A stretch of 64,000 nt of DNA from Meconema thalassinum (taxonomy: Eukaryota; Arthropoda; Insecta; Orthoptera; Tettigoniidae). Below the pieces are notes generated by a model, which saw only the letters and a list, made by a program, of their open reading frames with translations, did not search any database and was not told the origin of the DNA. The stretch spans positions 130,078,346 to 130,142,345 of the forward strand of contig OX336388.2 in assembly GCA_946902985.2 (NCBI GenBank). Direction: 5' to 3'. The position numbers and the translations under genes are program-made. Shown piece after piece: positions 24,439 through 35,504 of the stretch. Every line of letters begins with the position of its first letter. Position 1 is the first letter of the stretch.

Positions 24439-26366
24439 ATGCAAAACCATTGGTTGCTTCTAGGTTAGACTACTGTCTGAGCAAAACCATTGGTTGCTTC
24501 TAGGTTAGACTACTGTCTGAGCAAAACCATTGGTTGCTTCTAGGTTAGACTACTGTCTGAGCAAAACCATTGGTTGCTTCTAAGTTAGACTACTGTCTGA
24601 GCAAAACCATTGGTTGCTTCTAGGTTAGACTACTGCCTAAATGAAACCATTGGTTGCTTCTAGGTTAGACTACTGTCTGAGCAAAACCATTGGTTGCTTC
24701 TAGGTTAGACTACTGTCTGAGCAAAACCATTCTAGGTTAGACTACTGTCTGAGCAAAACCATTCTAGGTTAGACTACTGTCTGAGCAAAACCATTGGTTG
24801 CTTCTAGGTTAGACTACTGCCTAAGTGAAACCATTGGTTGCTTCTAGGTTAGACTACTGTCTGAGCAAAACCATTGGTTGCTTCTAGGTTAGACTACTGT
24901 CTGAGCAAAACCATTCTAGGTTAGACTACTGTCTGAGCAAAACCATTCTAGGTTAGACTACTGTCTGGGCAAAACCATTGGTTGCTTCTAGGTTAGACTA
25001 CTGTCTGAGCAAAACCATTGGTTGCTTCTAGGTTAGACTACTGTCTGAGCAAAACCATTGGTTGCTTCTAGGTTAGACTACTGCCTAAGCAAAACCATAG
25101 GTTAGACTACTGTCTGAACAAAACCATTGGTTGCTTCTAGGTTAGACTACTGTCTGAGCAAAACCATTGGTTGCTTTTAGGTTAGACTACTGCCTAAGCA
25201 AAACCATTGGTTGCTTCTAGGTTAGACTACTGCCCAAGCAAAACCATAGGTTAGACTACTGTCTGAACAAAACCATTGGTTGCTTCTAGGTTAGACTACT
25301 GTCTGAGCAAAACCATTGGTTGCTTTTAGGTTAGACTTCTGCCTGAGCGAAACCATGGGTTGTTTCTTGGTTAGACTACTGCCTGGGCTAAACCATTGGT
25401 TGCTACTAGGTTAAACTACTGCCTGGGCGAAACCATTGGTTGCTACTAGGTTAGACTACTGCCTAAGCGAAACCATAGGTTAGACTACTGTCTGAGCAAA
25501 ACCATTGGTTGCTTGTAGGTTAGACTACTGCCCAAGCAAAACCATAGGTTAGACTACTGTCTGAGCAAAACCATTGGTTGCTTTTAGGTTAGACTATTGC
25601 CTGAGCGAAACCATTGGTTGTTTCTTGGTTAGACTACTGCCTGGGCTAAACCATTGGTTGCTACTAGGTTAGACTACTGCCTGGGCGAAACCATTGGTTG
25701 CTACTAGGTTAGACTACTGCCTAAGCGAAACCATAGGTTAGACTACTGTCTGAGCAAAACCATTGGTTGCTTGTAGGTTTGACTACTGCCCAAGCAAAAC
25801 CATAGGTTTGACTACTGTCTGAGCAAAACCATTGGTTGCTTCTAGGTTAGACTACTGTCTGAGCAAATCCATTGGTTGCTTCTAGGTTAGACTACTGTCT
25901 GGGTGAAACCATTGATTGCTTCTAGGTTAGACTACTGCCTGGGTGAAACCATTGGTTGCTTCTAGGTTAGACTACTGCCTGAGCAAAACCATTGGTTGCT
26001 TCTAGGTTAGACTACTGCCTGAGCAAAACCATTGGTTGCTTCTAGGTAAGACTATTGCCTGAGCAAAACCATTGGTTGCTTCTAGGTTAGACTATTGTCT
26101 GGGTGAAACCATTGGTTGCTTCTAGGTTAGACTACTGCCTGGGTGAAACCATTGGTTGCTTCTAGGTTAGACTACTGCCTGAGCAAAACCATTGGTTGCT
26201 TCTAGGTAAGACTACTGCCTGAGCAAAACCATTGGTTGCTTCTAGGTTAGACTATTGTCTGGGTGAAACCATTGGTTGCTTCTAGGTTAGACTACTGCCT
26301 GGGTGAAACCTTTGGTTGCTTCTAGGATAGACTACTGCCTGGGTGAAACCATTGGTTGCTTCTTTA

Positions 26367-26941
26367 CATGGTGTCCACAGGCAGGAAAAGTCAGGAATTT
26401 TGTTTTTGGTCAGGAAAAGTGTGAAAAAATGGCGTGAGTCAGGAAAAAATGGCGAAAAGTATTAGAAAGTCAGGAAATTTTAAATTAACCATACAGTATT
26501 TTGTGTTTTACAGCCATATTTTGATGTTACTAGTTCAACTGATCTCTGAAGTTAAAAAGCTGGACATTATGGAAAGTTTCCATTTTTACAGTAAGTTAAA
26601 TCATAGTAAAAACCTCTAACCTATTTTTTGTATGCTTTTTTGGCGTTGCCGTAGGGATGTGGCAACCCCATCACTGTAGTTTAGGTTATTAAGTACTTTG
26701 ATTTACGTATTATTGCATTATAATTTACTTTATTTTGTATTTTAAATAAATAAAGAGGCAAGCGTTGGACAGCAATGGGGATGGTGGAGGCTGCAAATAA
26801 GAGAGATAATTATATATACTGTATATTTGCTCAATAAACCATTTTTCCCATGTTACGGTGACTTGGTGAGTCAGGAATATTGTTGAAAAATGGTCAGGAA
26901 AAGTCAGGAAAATTGACATTGAAAATTCTGTGGACACCATG
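26367..26941. mobile_element. Short DNA transposon in the satellite, TIR CATGGTGTCCACAG
   Basis: A 575-bp insertion with perfect 14-bp terminal inverted repeats (26,367-26,380 and 26,928-26,941). Subterminal 'aaaagtcaggaa' repeats lie in both halves. The interior has no transposase. The target duplication is unclear because the flanks ('gcttcttta' and 'ctctagg') do not match cleanly. Confidence 0.75.
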
Positions 26942-27492
26942 CTCTAGGTTAGACTACTTCCTAGGTGAAACCATTGGTCCCTACTAGGATAGACTACTGC
27001 CTGGGTGAAACCATTGGTTACTTCTAGGTTAGACTACTGTCTGAGCAAAACCATTGGTTGCTTCCAGGTTAGACTACTGCCTGGGCGAAACCATTAGTCC
27101 CTACTAGGATAGACTACTGTCTGAGGCAAACCATTGGTCGCTACTAGGCTAGACGACTGTCTGAGCAAAACCATTAGTCCCTACCAGGCTAGACTACTGT
27201 CTGAGCGAGACCATTGGTCCCTACTAGGATAGACTACTGTCTGAGCGAAACCAATGGTCACTACTAACTAGACGACTGTCTGAGCGAAACCATTGGTCCC
27301 TACCAGACTAGACTACTGTCTCAGCGAAACCAATGGTCGCTACCAGGCTAGACTACTGTCTCAGCAAAACCATTGGTCCCTACTAGGATAGACTACTGTC
27401 TGGGCGAAACCATTGTTCTCTACTAGGTTAGACCACCATCTGAACGAAACCATTGGTTGCTATAAGATTAGATCACTGTCTGGACAAAAATT

Positions 27493-27796
27493 GTGCCGGC
27501 CCTGTGTTGTCGGGGTAGCGCACCCGGAGGCCCCGGGTCGATTCACGGCTCCATCGGGGATTTTAAAAACTGACATGAGGGCTGGAAAGGGATGCATTCG
27601 GCCTTGTGAGGACAATTGAGTAGCTGTCTGCCAGTGAGGCAGCGCTCTGGTCACGGAGACCAAGGTTAACCGCTGAGGGGACCCGACGCGCTGACCACGC
27701 GTCACCCTATAATCTGCAGGCCAAATGGCTGGGCAGCGATAGCTTGGTAGGCCTAGGCCCTTAATAGGCTGTAGTGCCATGGGGTTTGATTTGGTT
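27493..27796 (+). mobile_element. tRNA-headed SINE, family F, copy 2
   Basis: Same family as 8,642-8,957, with a deletion in the head between the A and B boxes. Flanked by 'tggacaaaaatt' (27,481-27,492) and 'tggacaaaatt' (27,797-27,807), a near-perfect duplication of a satellite-type sequence. It therefore landed in the last satellite units of block 1. Confidence 0.85.
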
Positions 27797-27869
27797 TGGA
27801 CAAAATTTACTGCTTGTAGACTAAGTTACTGCATCCTTTAAACCTTGAGTTGTATACATTAAACAGAAA

Positions 27870-28165
27870 TTATCAAGATTCATCCACCTAGTCAATACTT
27901 TTGTCGATACATAATTGTGATATATAACAAAAGAGAAACTGTTCCGCCTAGTCAATACATTTATTTAAAACAATTTATAAACTTTCTATTATATGGTACA
28001 TGTTTCTGGGCCTCTAGTACTGGTCCCTTCTTCAGCCATAAATTAAGATGTACCATATAATAACAAGTTTATAACTTGTTTTAAATAAATGTATTGACTA
28101 GGCCGAACAGTTTCTCTTTTGTTATATAGTGAATCTGTCAATACGGAAAATTAACTTCTTTCAGA
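27870..28165. mobile_element. Penelope-like remnant (family B), palindromic, copy 1
   Basis: Two inverted arms of about 85-90 bp (about 27,915-28,002 and 28,042-28,128) share 'aacaaaagagaaactgttc', 'gtcaatacatttatttaaaa' and 'tatatggtacat'. The loop between them carries a hammerhead ribozyme candidate. Related flanking text ('caatacggaa', 'gtattga.cagg') occurs at 56,330-56,509 and 59,720-59,880. Inverted junctions plus a ribozyme are typical of Penelope-like element ends. No RT or GIY-YIG coding remains, so the class is inferred from structure. Confidence 0.55.
27993..28041 (-). ncRNA. Hammerhead ribozyme candidate, family B copy 1
   Basis: On the minus strand: TATGG, then the core CTGAAGA (28,036-28,030), a stem II (GGG-A-CC with GG-CCC), GAAA (28,007-28,004), CATGT, an A at 27,998 as the predicted cleavage base, then CCATA. 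The CCATA/TATGG arms give a 5-bp stem I. Stem III is only the self-complementary ACATGT, so monomers would be weak and dimers favoured, as is known for minimal hammerheads. Compare the 56,430-56,477 copy, which has a paired change in stem I. Confidence 0.6.
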
Positions 28166-28409
28166 GCACAATTTACATAATTGTGAGTCGCTACGGACCC
28201 TAACATGATTTAGCATATCATCAATTAAACCTTCAGTGTTGTCCATCGTGTTGTGGATGCCGCCATTTTGTGTCTAGGGGATTTTTTTAGTGTAAATAAT
28301 CGCGATATGGAGTACTCTCACATTTGCAGTGCTTGGTATGAATCAAGGAGCTGCTTCTACTGCAGGAAGTATGGTGGTGAAGACGGGGTGTACCGAATTA
28401 GTGCGGTGT

Positions 28410-28800
28410 TAAGTCTTTACATACAAAAACGTGCCTAATTTGGGGCTTACACTCCAGACCCCCTTGCTTATAGTACAAATAGTAATTTTCATCCAGACAG
28501 CGGACTAACCCAGTAGCGATCAATTGGTTTCACTCAGACAGCGGTCTAACCCAGTAGCGATTGATTGGTTTCACCCAGACGGTGGTTTCACCCTGACAGC
28601 GGTCTAACACAGTAGCGACCTATAGATTCACCCAGACAGCAGTCTACCTTAGTGCCAATGGATGGTTTCACCCAGACAGCAGTCTAAACCAGTAGCGACA
28701 AATAGTTTTACCCAGACAGCAGTCTAACACAGTAGCGACCTAGAGTTTCACCCAGACAGCATCTAACTCTGTATCACTGGATGGTTGCACCCAGTTTCCA
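28410..28800 (-). repeat. 40-bp satellite array, block 2, inverted
   Basis: Reverse-orientation units ('acccagtagcgac', 'tttcacccagacagcagtct') preceded by the inverted source block 'acactccagacccccttgc'. About eight degenerate units are present. They run opposite to blocks 1 and 3. Confidence 0.85.
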
Positions 28801-29114
28801 GTGTGAAACGATTGTTCTGGATAAAGATTATTGATGCACGAGTACTTTCACTGTGCGGGACAAAAACTAGGGGTGAATATATTAGCTAGCGTGGTCTAGG
28901 CAAAACCCATTCGTCTGGATAAAGATTTTTGATGAGTAGTACTGTATGCGCGATGATGGCAATATTCTATTTGTCCAATGATTCACACATATAAGATTTC
29001 AAACAGTACATTATTACATGCCGATGCATTCAGTTGTGTTCAAGTGCAAGGTTTAGTTGTTGCTTTCAGTTATTGAATTTAATTCAAAAGTTCCACTGCA
29101 CTCTTCTAAAGCCA
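28801..29114. other. Duplicated satellite flank
   Basis: No gene. The right-hand part (about 28,990-29,114) duplicates 23,805-23,949 in the same orientation. Confidence 0.6.
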
Positions 29115-30165
29115 TGGTGAGACGAAGCCATTGGTCGCTACTAGGTTAGACGACTGTGTCGGGACGAAGCCATTGGCCGCTACTAGGTTTGACAACTGTC
29201 TGAGCGAAACCATTAGTCCCTACTAGACTAGATGACTGTCTGAGCGAAACCATTGGTCGCTACTAGGTTAGATGACTGTCTGAACGAAGCCATTGGTCGC
29301 TACTAGGTTACAGTAGCGACCTATAGATTCACCCAGACAGCAGTCTGGATGAAGCCATTGGTCGCTACTAGGTTAGAGTACTCTCTGGACTAGGCCATTG
29401 GTCGCTACTGGGTTAGACTACTCGCTGGACGAAGCCATTGGTCGCTACTAGGTTAGACTACTCTCTGGACGAAGCCATTGGTCGCTACTAGGTTAGACTA
29501 CTCTCTGGACGAAGCCATTGGTCGCTACTGGGTTAGACTACTCTCTGGACGAAATCATTGGTCGCTACTGGGTTAGACTACTCTCTGGACGAAGTCATTG
29601 GTCGCTACTGGGTTAGACTACTCTCTGGACGAAGCCATCGGTCGCTACTGGGTTAGACTACTCTCTGGACGAAGCCATTGGTCGCTACTGGGTTAGACTA
29701 CTCTCTGGACGAAGCCTTTGGTCGCTACTAGGTTGGACTACCGTCTGTACGAAACCATTGGTCGCTACTAGGTTCGACTACCCTCTGGACGAAACCATTG
29801 GTCGCTACTAGGTTAGACTACTTTTTGGACGAAGCCATTGGTCGCTACTAGGTTAGACTACTGTCTGGACGAATCCATTTGTCGCTACTAGGTTAGACTA
29901 CTGTCTGGACAAAGCCATTGGTTGCTACTAGGTTAGACTACTCTCTGGAGGAAGCCTTTGGTCGCTACCAGGTTGGACTACCGTCTGTAAGAAACCATTG
30001 GTCGCTACTAGGTTCGACTACCCTCTGGACGAAACCATTGGTCGCTACTAGGTTAGACTACTGTCTGGACGAACCCATTGGTCGCTACTAGGTTAGACTA
30101 CTGTCTGGACGAAGCCATTGGTCGGTACTAGGTTAGACTACTGTCTGTACGAAAGCATTGATTGC
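29115..30165 (+). repeat. 40-bp satellite array, block 3
   Basis: About 26 units of a 40-bp variant, 'ggtcgctactaggttagact' plus 'actctctggacgaagccatt'. They are more homogeneous than block 1 and fixed for different variants (tcgctact, ggacgaagcc). One stretch near 29,310-29,345 carries an inverted unit fragment. A block of several units ending 'ggttggactaccgtctgt' occurs near 29,730 and again near 29,970, another higher-order signal. Confidence 0.9.
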
Positions 30166-30404
30166 AGAAGGGAATAATGCAGCGAAAATTCATAAAAGAA
30201 TTAGATCTTCGGATTCATGGCAACTTCCGCCCTCAAAGTGCTGTTATAACCCAACAGTGTTTTCAGCCAGGGGCGTAAAACACGGGAGTGTGGGTGGTCA
30301 TTGCCTCCCCCCCCTAGAGTTATAGGTGCAAGACAAACATGTTAAGTACCCTTTGAAAAAAAAAAAAGGAAGTATTCTATGAATGATTTAATACTACGCT
30401 AGGC
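30166..30404. other. No gene recognised
   Basis: Short spacer with a poly-A run at about 30,355. It may be the degraded upstream part of the mariner fragment that follows. Confidence 0.4.
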
Positions 30405-30665
30405 AGAAAATGCAAAAGGCCATCTTGCTATGCTTAGTCGTAATTTCTTTATTCTACCGAACAAAAGGCCCGCCCTATAGTCCTGATCTCTCATTGCGAT
30501 TATCACACCTTCAGTTCCTTAAAAAAAAGGCCTTGAATGGTCGACGATTCCTGTTGGACGAGGATGTGCGGCTATTGGTTACGGACTTCTTCATGCAGTA
30601 GGACACGGTGTTTTACCACACGGGGATCTTCTACATGGTACATCCGTAGGATGAGTGTCGAATGC
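30405..30665 (+). pseudogene. Mariner-family transposase C-terminal fragment
   Basis: Translation gives 'PPYSPDLSLRLSHLQFLKKK' then 'RRFLLDEDVRLLVTDFF'. This matches the order of the mariner 'HPPYSPDLAP' box and the following C-terminal helix region, with the mariner-type 'DFY..GI' spacing in 30,600-30,650. Stops follow the first 63 codons. No terminal repeat was located. Confidence 0.65.
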
Positions 30666-30689
30666 TCACGGAGATTTTGCCCGATTGGC

Positions 30690-32340
30690 GTACTGTACTG
30701 ATTCTGGACTGTACAACCGTCAAACGGAAACTGTTTGAATACACCTTATCATTATTATTAATCTTGATTGGTCACATTGGACCACTTGAGTCGTTCCACA
30801 ACACTTCTTCTTTGAAGGTAATACTGCTTGGTTCTTGCTCTCTTTCCAGTACTTTTTCATTCTTTCAGATCGGGATTTTCTCAACTCATCTGAAATCTCC
30901 ATATGCTTTCTATGTGAGTTTTAAGAATGGTGTTAATTTTATTTTTCTCCTCGGCATCTGTTATCTAGAGTCCAACTGCTTTGAGATCTTGTTGGATTTC
31001 TTGGATCCATTTTCCTCCATTTTTCTTTCCTAGATTTCTCATCACTAGTTGGCGTACAATTCTGTTTTCTGGAAGCCGTAAGATGTGAAAAAAATATGAA
31101 ATTCTTTTCTTCTTCATTGTGCTGGTGATTGGCGCAATCTCACGATAGACAGTTTCATGTGGGAGAATCCTCCAGACTCCCTCAACCTGATACTTTTTAT
31201 TTATGCACGTACTAATGATTCTTCTTTCCGTTTTAAGGAGGTGATCAGTTCTTTGTTCATTTTTAATTTGGAACAGTGTTTCACAAGCATAAGTGGCTTC
31301 AAGGAGGGTTGCAGTTTTATAATGTTGGATCTTAGTAGCTGTTGAAAGGCTGTTGGCCGACACGCCTGAGGATTTGAATGAGTTTTTGAATGGTATGGAC
31401 TCCATCTTAAGGAAAGAATACATGATGAAAATTAATAAATGTAAAACAAAGATACTGGAATGCAGCCGAAATTAATCAGAAACCTCTATGGACATCAAAT
31501 TGGCAGGTGAAAAGCTGAAGGAAGTAGGAGACTTCTGTTACTTAGGAAGAAAAATAACCAGTGATGGACGAAGCAAAGGGGATATAAAAAGTAGGTTGGC
31601 TCAGGCAAGGAAAGCATTTCTACAGAAAAGGAATCTGTTGACATCGAATATAGATTTAGGTATTAGGAAGTCATTTTTGAAAGCCTTTGTCTGGAGCGTG
31701 GCGCTCTATGGAAGTGAAACCTGGACTATTGGTGCAGCAGAAAAGAGGAGAATTGAAACATTTGAAATGTGGTGTTACAGGAGAATGATGAAGATCAGAT
31801 GGGTAGATAGGGTTACAGACGAAGAGGTATTAAGACGAGAGGAGAGGTGTTTCTGGCGACAGCTAATGAAGAGAAGGGATAGGTTGGTAGGACACATACT
31901 AAGACACCCAGGAATAGCAAGCTTAGTTATGGAAGGAAGGGTTGAGGATATGATTTATAGGGGTAGACCAAGGTTAGAATATGTTAAACAGATTGCCTCG
32001 GATGTAGGGTGTGGTAGGTATGTAGAGATGAAACGATTAGCTCAGAACAGGGAGGCATGGATTGCTGCATCAAACCAGTCAAAAGAGTGAAGACTCGAAC
32101 AACAACAACGAAAGGCATCTTTTTTTATTATATGTTGACCAGGTTAGAGATTGTGCCTTTTTCATTTTATTTGTTCTATTTATCCAAGTTACTTTTTCGT
32201 TTAAGTTATGTGTGATAATTTCTCCAAGATACTTGAATTGAGGAACTAGGTTAATTTTATGATCATTTATAGAGACTTTATTTATATCTAAGGGTTTCAT
32301 AGGCATGATCTCAGTTTTTTCAAAGGATATCTGTAATAAA
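30690..32340 (-). pseudogene. LINE A (RTE/CR1-like) RT C-terminal region, split by LINE B
   Basis: Minus-strand pieces at 32,306-32,117 ('QFKYLGEIITHNLNEKVTW', then TYNKKRCL) and 31,350-30,700 ('STATKIQHYKTATLLEATYA', 'LLKTERRIISTCINKKYQ', 'ILRLPENRIVRQLVMRN', 'SRSERMKKYWKESKNQA') join in frame order when LINE B (31,351-32,109) and one copy of the 7-bp duplication are removed. These are the post-RT 'thumb' and C-terminal segments of a non-LTR ORF2. The RT palm lies further 5' and is missing, and several stops are present. The same C-terminal type occurs at 34,281-35,130 and 58,560-58,890. Confidence 0.75.
31351..32109 (+). mobile_element. LINE B, 5'-truncated non-LTR copy inserted into LINE A
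   Basis: Flanked by 'gaaaggc' at 31,344-31,350 and 32,110-32,116. It encodes RT-distal sequence in order: 'LADTPEDLNEFLNGMDSIL', 'MMKINKCKTKILECSRN' and, after a stop, a 200-residue frame (31,488-32,090). That frame contains 'LAGEKLKEVGDFCYLG', 'LYGSETWTIGAAEKRRIETF', 'WRQLMKRRDRLVGHILRH' and 'GRPRLEYVKQIASDVG'. It ends in an (AAC)n tail, as expected of target-primed insertion. A second fragment lies at 60,575-60,795. Confidence 0.88.
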
Positions 32341-32719
32341 TTTGCTGCAAACCGTATGTAAATTTGAAATTCAAAATGGGAAATTTAGGATTTTCAAATG
32401 CTAAATTCCACAAAGTTTACCAGATGGGTGATTAAAGAGTTTCTATAATATTGACACTGTGCACAGTATATTGGCAATCTTGTTTACTTAGAACATGTAT
32501 GTGGCAACACCTTATGATGTTTGCTGTTAGTAGGTTACAGTTGCATCATCACTTTGTCTAACAAGTGTTTTAGCAGGTGTCAGCGTGTGTTTTGCAACTC
32601 TTTGCTAATTGCTTAGGACTAAGTTACATCACACAAGCTTCTGCTGACACTTGCTTTCTTCAGCTTATTGTCATTGATTATATAGCTTCAATGTTTTAAC
32701 ATTCTACTGTGCATTCTAA
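32341..32719. other. No gene recognised
   Basis: Sequence between LINE A and the TTTA-rich minisatellite. No supported feature. Confidence 0.4.
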
Positions 32720-32876
32720 CTAGAGTTTATTTATTTTATTTATGTAGCCTATTTATTCATTTATTAATGAATTTTATCATTTATTCTTTCATTAGTTCAT
32801 TTGTTCAATCATTTATTTATTTATTTATTTATTTATTTATTTTATAATTTATTCTTTCTTTAGTTCATTTGTTCAT

Positions 32877-32911
<35 letters not shown>

Positions 32912-34250
32912 TTTTATAATTTATTCTTTCATTAGTTCATTTGTTCATTCATTTATTTATTTTATCATTTATTCTTTCATTAGTTCATTTATTTATTTAT
33001 TGAGAAAGCATATGGCAGTGTATGCAGAAACAAAGTATGGAAGTCCCTGGAGGATAGAGGAGTAGAGAAATGGACTATAAAGAGGATAAAGGAGATGTAC
33101 AAGGGAAGCGTGAGCTGTGTGAAAGTGGGAGGAGAGAGATCAGACTGGTTGGAACAGAGAAACGGCCTGAAACAAGGAAGTGCACTGTCACCGTTACTTT
33201 TCATTGTGGTGATGGATGACATAATGACCCGAGTGGCACAAGTAATTGGGGACGGAAAGATGAAAGCAATGGTGTTTGCAGATGATTTGATGATTTGGGG
33301 AAACAAGGAGGAGGAGGTACAGGAACAGTTGGACGTGTGGGAAGGAATAATACAAGGATATGGGATGAAATTTAGCATAAATAAGAGTGAGATGGTGATC
33401 ACAACAAGGAAGAAGGAAAGAACCACAACGGGAATAACAATTGGTGGGGAACAGCTGAAGAAAGTGGAGAGTTTCTAGTATCTGGGAAGCCTGATACAAG
33501 ATAATGGAAGAAACGATAGAGAAATAAATGAGCGGGAGAGGCAGGCAGAAGCATTTCGGAGGAGTGTGAGAAGCATGTTATGGAGCAAGGATGTCCCTCA
33601 GAACAGCAAAAAGATCATATATCGGACGTACTATGTCCCTATCCTGACGTATGCCTCGGAGACCTGGGTTATGAAAGGAAGGGAGAGGAGCAAAATACAG
33701 GCCAGTGAGATGAGGTTCTTGAGAAGCAGTATTGGAGCTACAAAGATGGACAGAATAAGAAATGAGAGGACCAGAGAATTAATGAAGGAGGAACCATTAC
33801 AGGATGGTATAGAGAAATCTAGACTTATGGACATGTAAAACGAATGAAGGAGAAGAGGATACCCAAGAGAGTACATGAGACGAAGTGGGAAGGAAAGAGA
33901 CCGAGGGGAAGACCGAGAGACAGGTGGCTGAAGGGGGTGGAAGAAAGCGTGAAGAAGAGAGGAGAAGACTGGACAAGGGTGGAGGCTGAGAGATGGTGGG
34001 AAGACAGAAGACGTTGGAGAGGCTTGTGTTCCAAACAGACCCTGTGCAAGATGATGATTTATTTATTTTATCATTTATTCTTTCATTAGTTCATTTATTT
34101 ATTTATTTATTTTATCATTTATTCTTTCATTAGTTCATTTGTTCATTTATTTATTTTATCATTTATTCTTTCATTCATTTATTTATTAATTTGTTCATTC
34201 ATTTATTATTTATTTTTAATCATTTTTTATTTATTTATTTATTTGATTTT
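32720..34250. repeat. TTTATT minisatellite, split by LINE D copy 1
   Basis: Repeats of a 50-70-bp unit built from 'tttattttatcatttattct' and 'ttcattagttcatttgttca' occur on both sides (32,720-33,001 and 34,057-34,250) of the LINE at 33,002-34,056. The LINE landed inside an existing array. Confidence 0.85.
33002..34056 (+). mobile_element. LINE D copy 1, 5'-truncated non-LTR retrotransposon
   Basis: Starts mid-RT ('EKAYGSVCRNKVWKSLEDRG') and encodes 'QGSALSPLLFIVVMDDIM', the catalytic 'MVFADDLMIWGN', 'YGMKFSINKSEMVITTRK', then a TAG after 'LKKVESF', 'YVPILTYASETWVMKG' and the basic 'KWEGKRPRGRPRDRW' tail. The FADD box places it among non-LTR RTs of RTE-like type. It carries the in-frame TAG and a later frameshift near 33,826 where 'RWYGH' should be. 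The element ends 'aagatgatg' and is flanked by TTTATT repeats that provide an 11-bp but ambiguous duplication. The 3' end lacks about 18 bases present in copy 2. Confidence 0.88.
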
Positions 34251-34280
34251 CCTCTTCTTTCTTTGTTTTGGCCTGCTGTG

Positions 34281-35130
34281 TTACTTCAACCGATTGCACC
34301 CTAGAGCTTTAACTCTTCCCCTATATTCTCGCATTCGCGTTCTGTGGGCCTCCTTTCCTTCATCAGTCCACTTCTTGCCGGTTTTCAATTTTGTCTTTTC
34401 TTGGAAGCTCTTGTATGCTTGAAGTCTTCTCTGGAGAGGTGCACGCTCCTGGATGTCTTCAAGTGTGATTCCTACTTCTTGAAGATCTTTTTCAACTTCG
34501 ATAAACCAGGATCCCTTGGTTTTCTTGTTAACAAAATAGGAAAAGATCTTGTTGGTCTGTCTCTGCAAGCTCATGCGTGTTATGTGGCCATAAAATTCAA
34601 TCCTCCTTTTCCAAATGAAAATCCACAGCCTGCTTCCAGTCTCCGACCTGGTCAGGAATAGAATGAATGAAGCCCCCATCTAGCGGCAAGGATATGAACT
34701 GTGCCGGCTGCCGAGGCCTGACACACTTCTCTGGGGCAATGATTAAATGAATGACAGATGAAATGAAATGATAGTGGAGAGTGTTGCTGGAATGAAATTT
34801 TGACAGGGAAAACCAGAGTACCCGGAGAAAAACCTGTCTGCCTCCGTTTTGTCCAGCACAGATCTCACATGGAGTGACCGGGATTTGAACCACGGACCCA
34901 GCGGTGAGAGGCCGGCGTGCTGCCGCCTAAGCCACGGAGGCTTCCCTTTTCCAAATGGTGTCTGTTATCCTCTCTGTCACCTGTACTAGTCTTTTTCTCT
35001 TATTGGTCCAAGGAGCTTCCTCATGATTTTCCTTTCTTTGGCTTCTTACTTTTCAATCAGACCCTTTCTATTCATTGCCAGTCATTCTGCTGCGTACAGG
35101 GCTTCTGGGCGAATGACTGAACAATAATGC
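34281..35130 (-). pseudogene. LINE A-type RT C-terminus (copy 2), split by SINE A
   Basis: From high coordinates: 'ALYAAE', 'LAMNRKGLIEKLEAKERK'-like and 'IMRKLLGPIREK'-like text appear across shifted frames (35,120-34,958). SINE A then interrupts at 34,618-34,944. The fragment resumes at 34,617: 'KRRIEFYGHITRMSLQRQ', 'DLQEVGITLEDIQERAPLQ' and 'KWTDEGKEAHRTRMREYRG', ending at 34,281. This is the C-terminal half of a non-LTR ORF2, related in layout to LINE A at 30.7-32.3 kb. Confidence 0.78.
34618..34944 (-). mobile_element. tRNA-headed SINE, family A, copy 4
   Basis: Perfect 13-bp duplication 'ccttttccaaatg' at 34,605-34,617 and 34,945-34,957. The body matches copies 2 and 3 with few changes. 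It splits a LINE coding region cleanly, and removing it and one duplication restores the LINE. Confidence 0.93.
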
Positions 35131-35504
35131 TTAAAGGAGATCACAACACAAAATCACATATTTCATTATTTATTGCTAAATATGCAACATGGAAATTTAA
35201 TAACAATGCCGTTAATCCGGTGCCTCTACGTCCAACCGTTCTCAAGTTATGTGCGAAACTAGTAACTGCTCGTGATGTCACTGCACTCTCAAGTCTACAT
35301 AGCAGCCTTGTTGCTGTGCATAAGCTCGGGCAGTCTTTTCCCGCACTCCATCTGCTGCTGCCGTGTTCTTCTGTTGCCATTGTTAGTGTTAGTCAAAAGA
35401 CTTATAATGGATGTAAATAACATTCGTCCTTAAGTGTTGTCAACATCATAAGAAACACATTTTCGGAACCCAGTGGCACCTATGTGGGCTTCAAGCTGTA
35501 AATT

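Larger units (their letters stand above)
23950..27490 (+). repeat. 40-bp satellite array, block 1, with higher-order structure
   Basis: Dozens of copies of a 40-bp unit built from 'ctaggttagactactgtctg' and 'agcaaaaccattggttgctt'. Some units lack part of the second half, giving about 22-32-bp short units. Mixed unit types recur in order. A block of about 256 bp beginning near 25,327 is repeated from about 25,584, and a four-unit (160-bp) pattern recurs around 25,910-26,300, so the array has higher-order repeats. A LINE fragment (24,066-24,438) and a DNA transposon (26,367-26,941) interrupt it. Units right of 26,942 are more diverged. Confidence 0.92.

Noticed and set aside
23950..30165. Regular short repeats resembling a CRISPR array
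   Set aside because: The 40-bp units abut with no unique spacers, vary gradually and lie in eukaryotic DNA. This is satellite DNA.
33194..33499. Long frames antisense to LINE D (also 56,563-57,027 and 57,232-57,627)
   Set aside because: They are antisense shadows of the reverse transcriptase reading frame.
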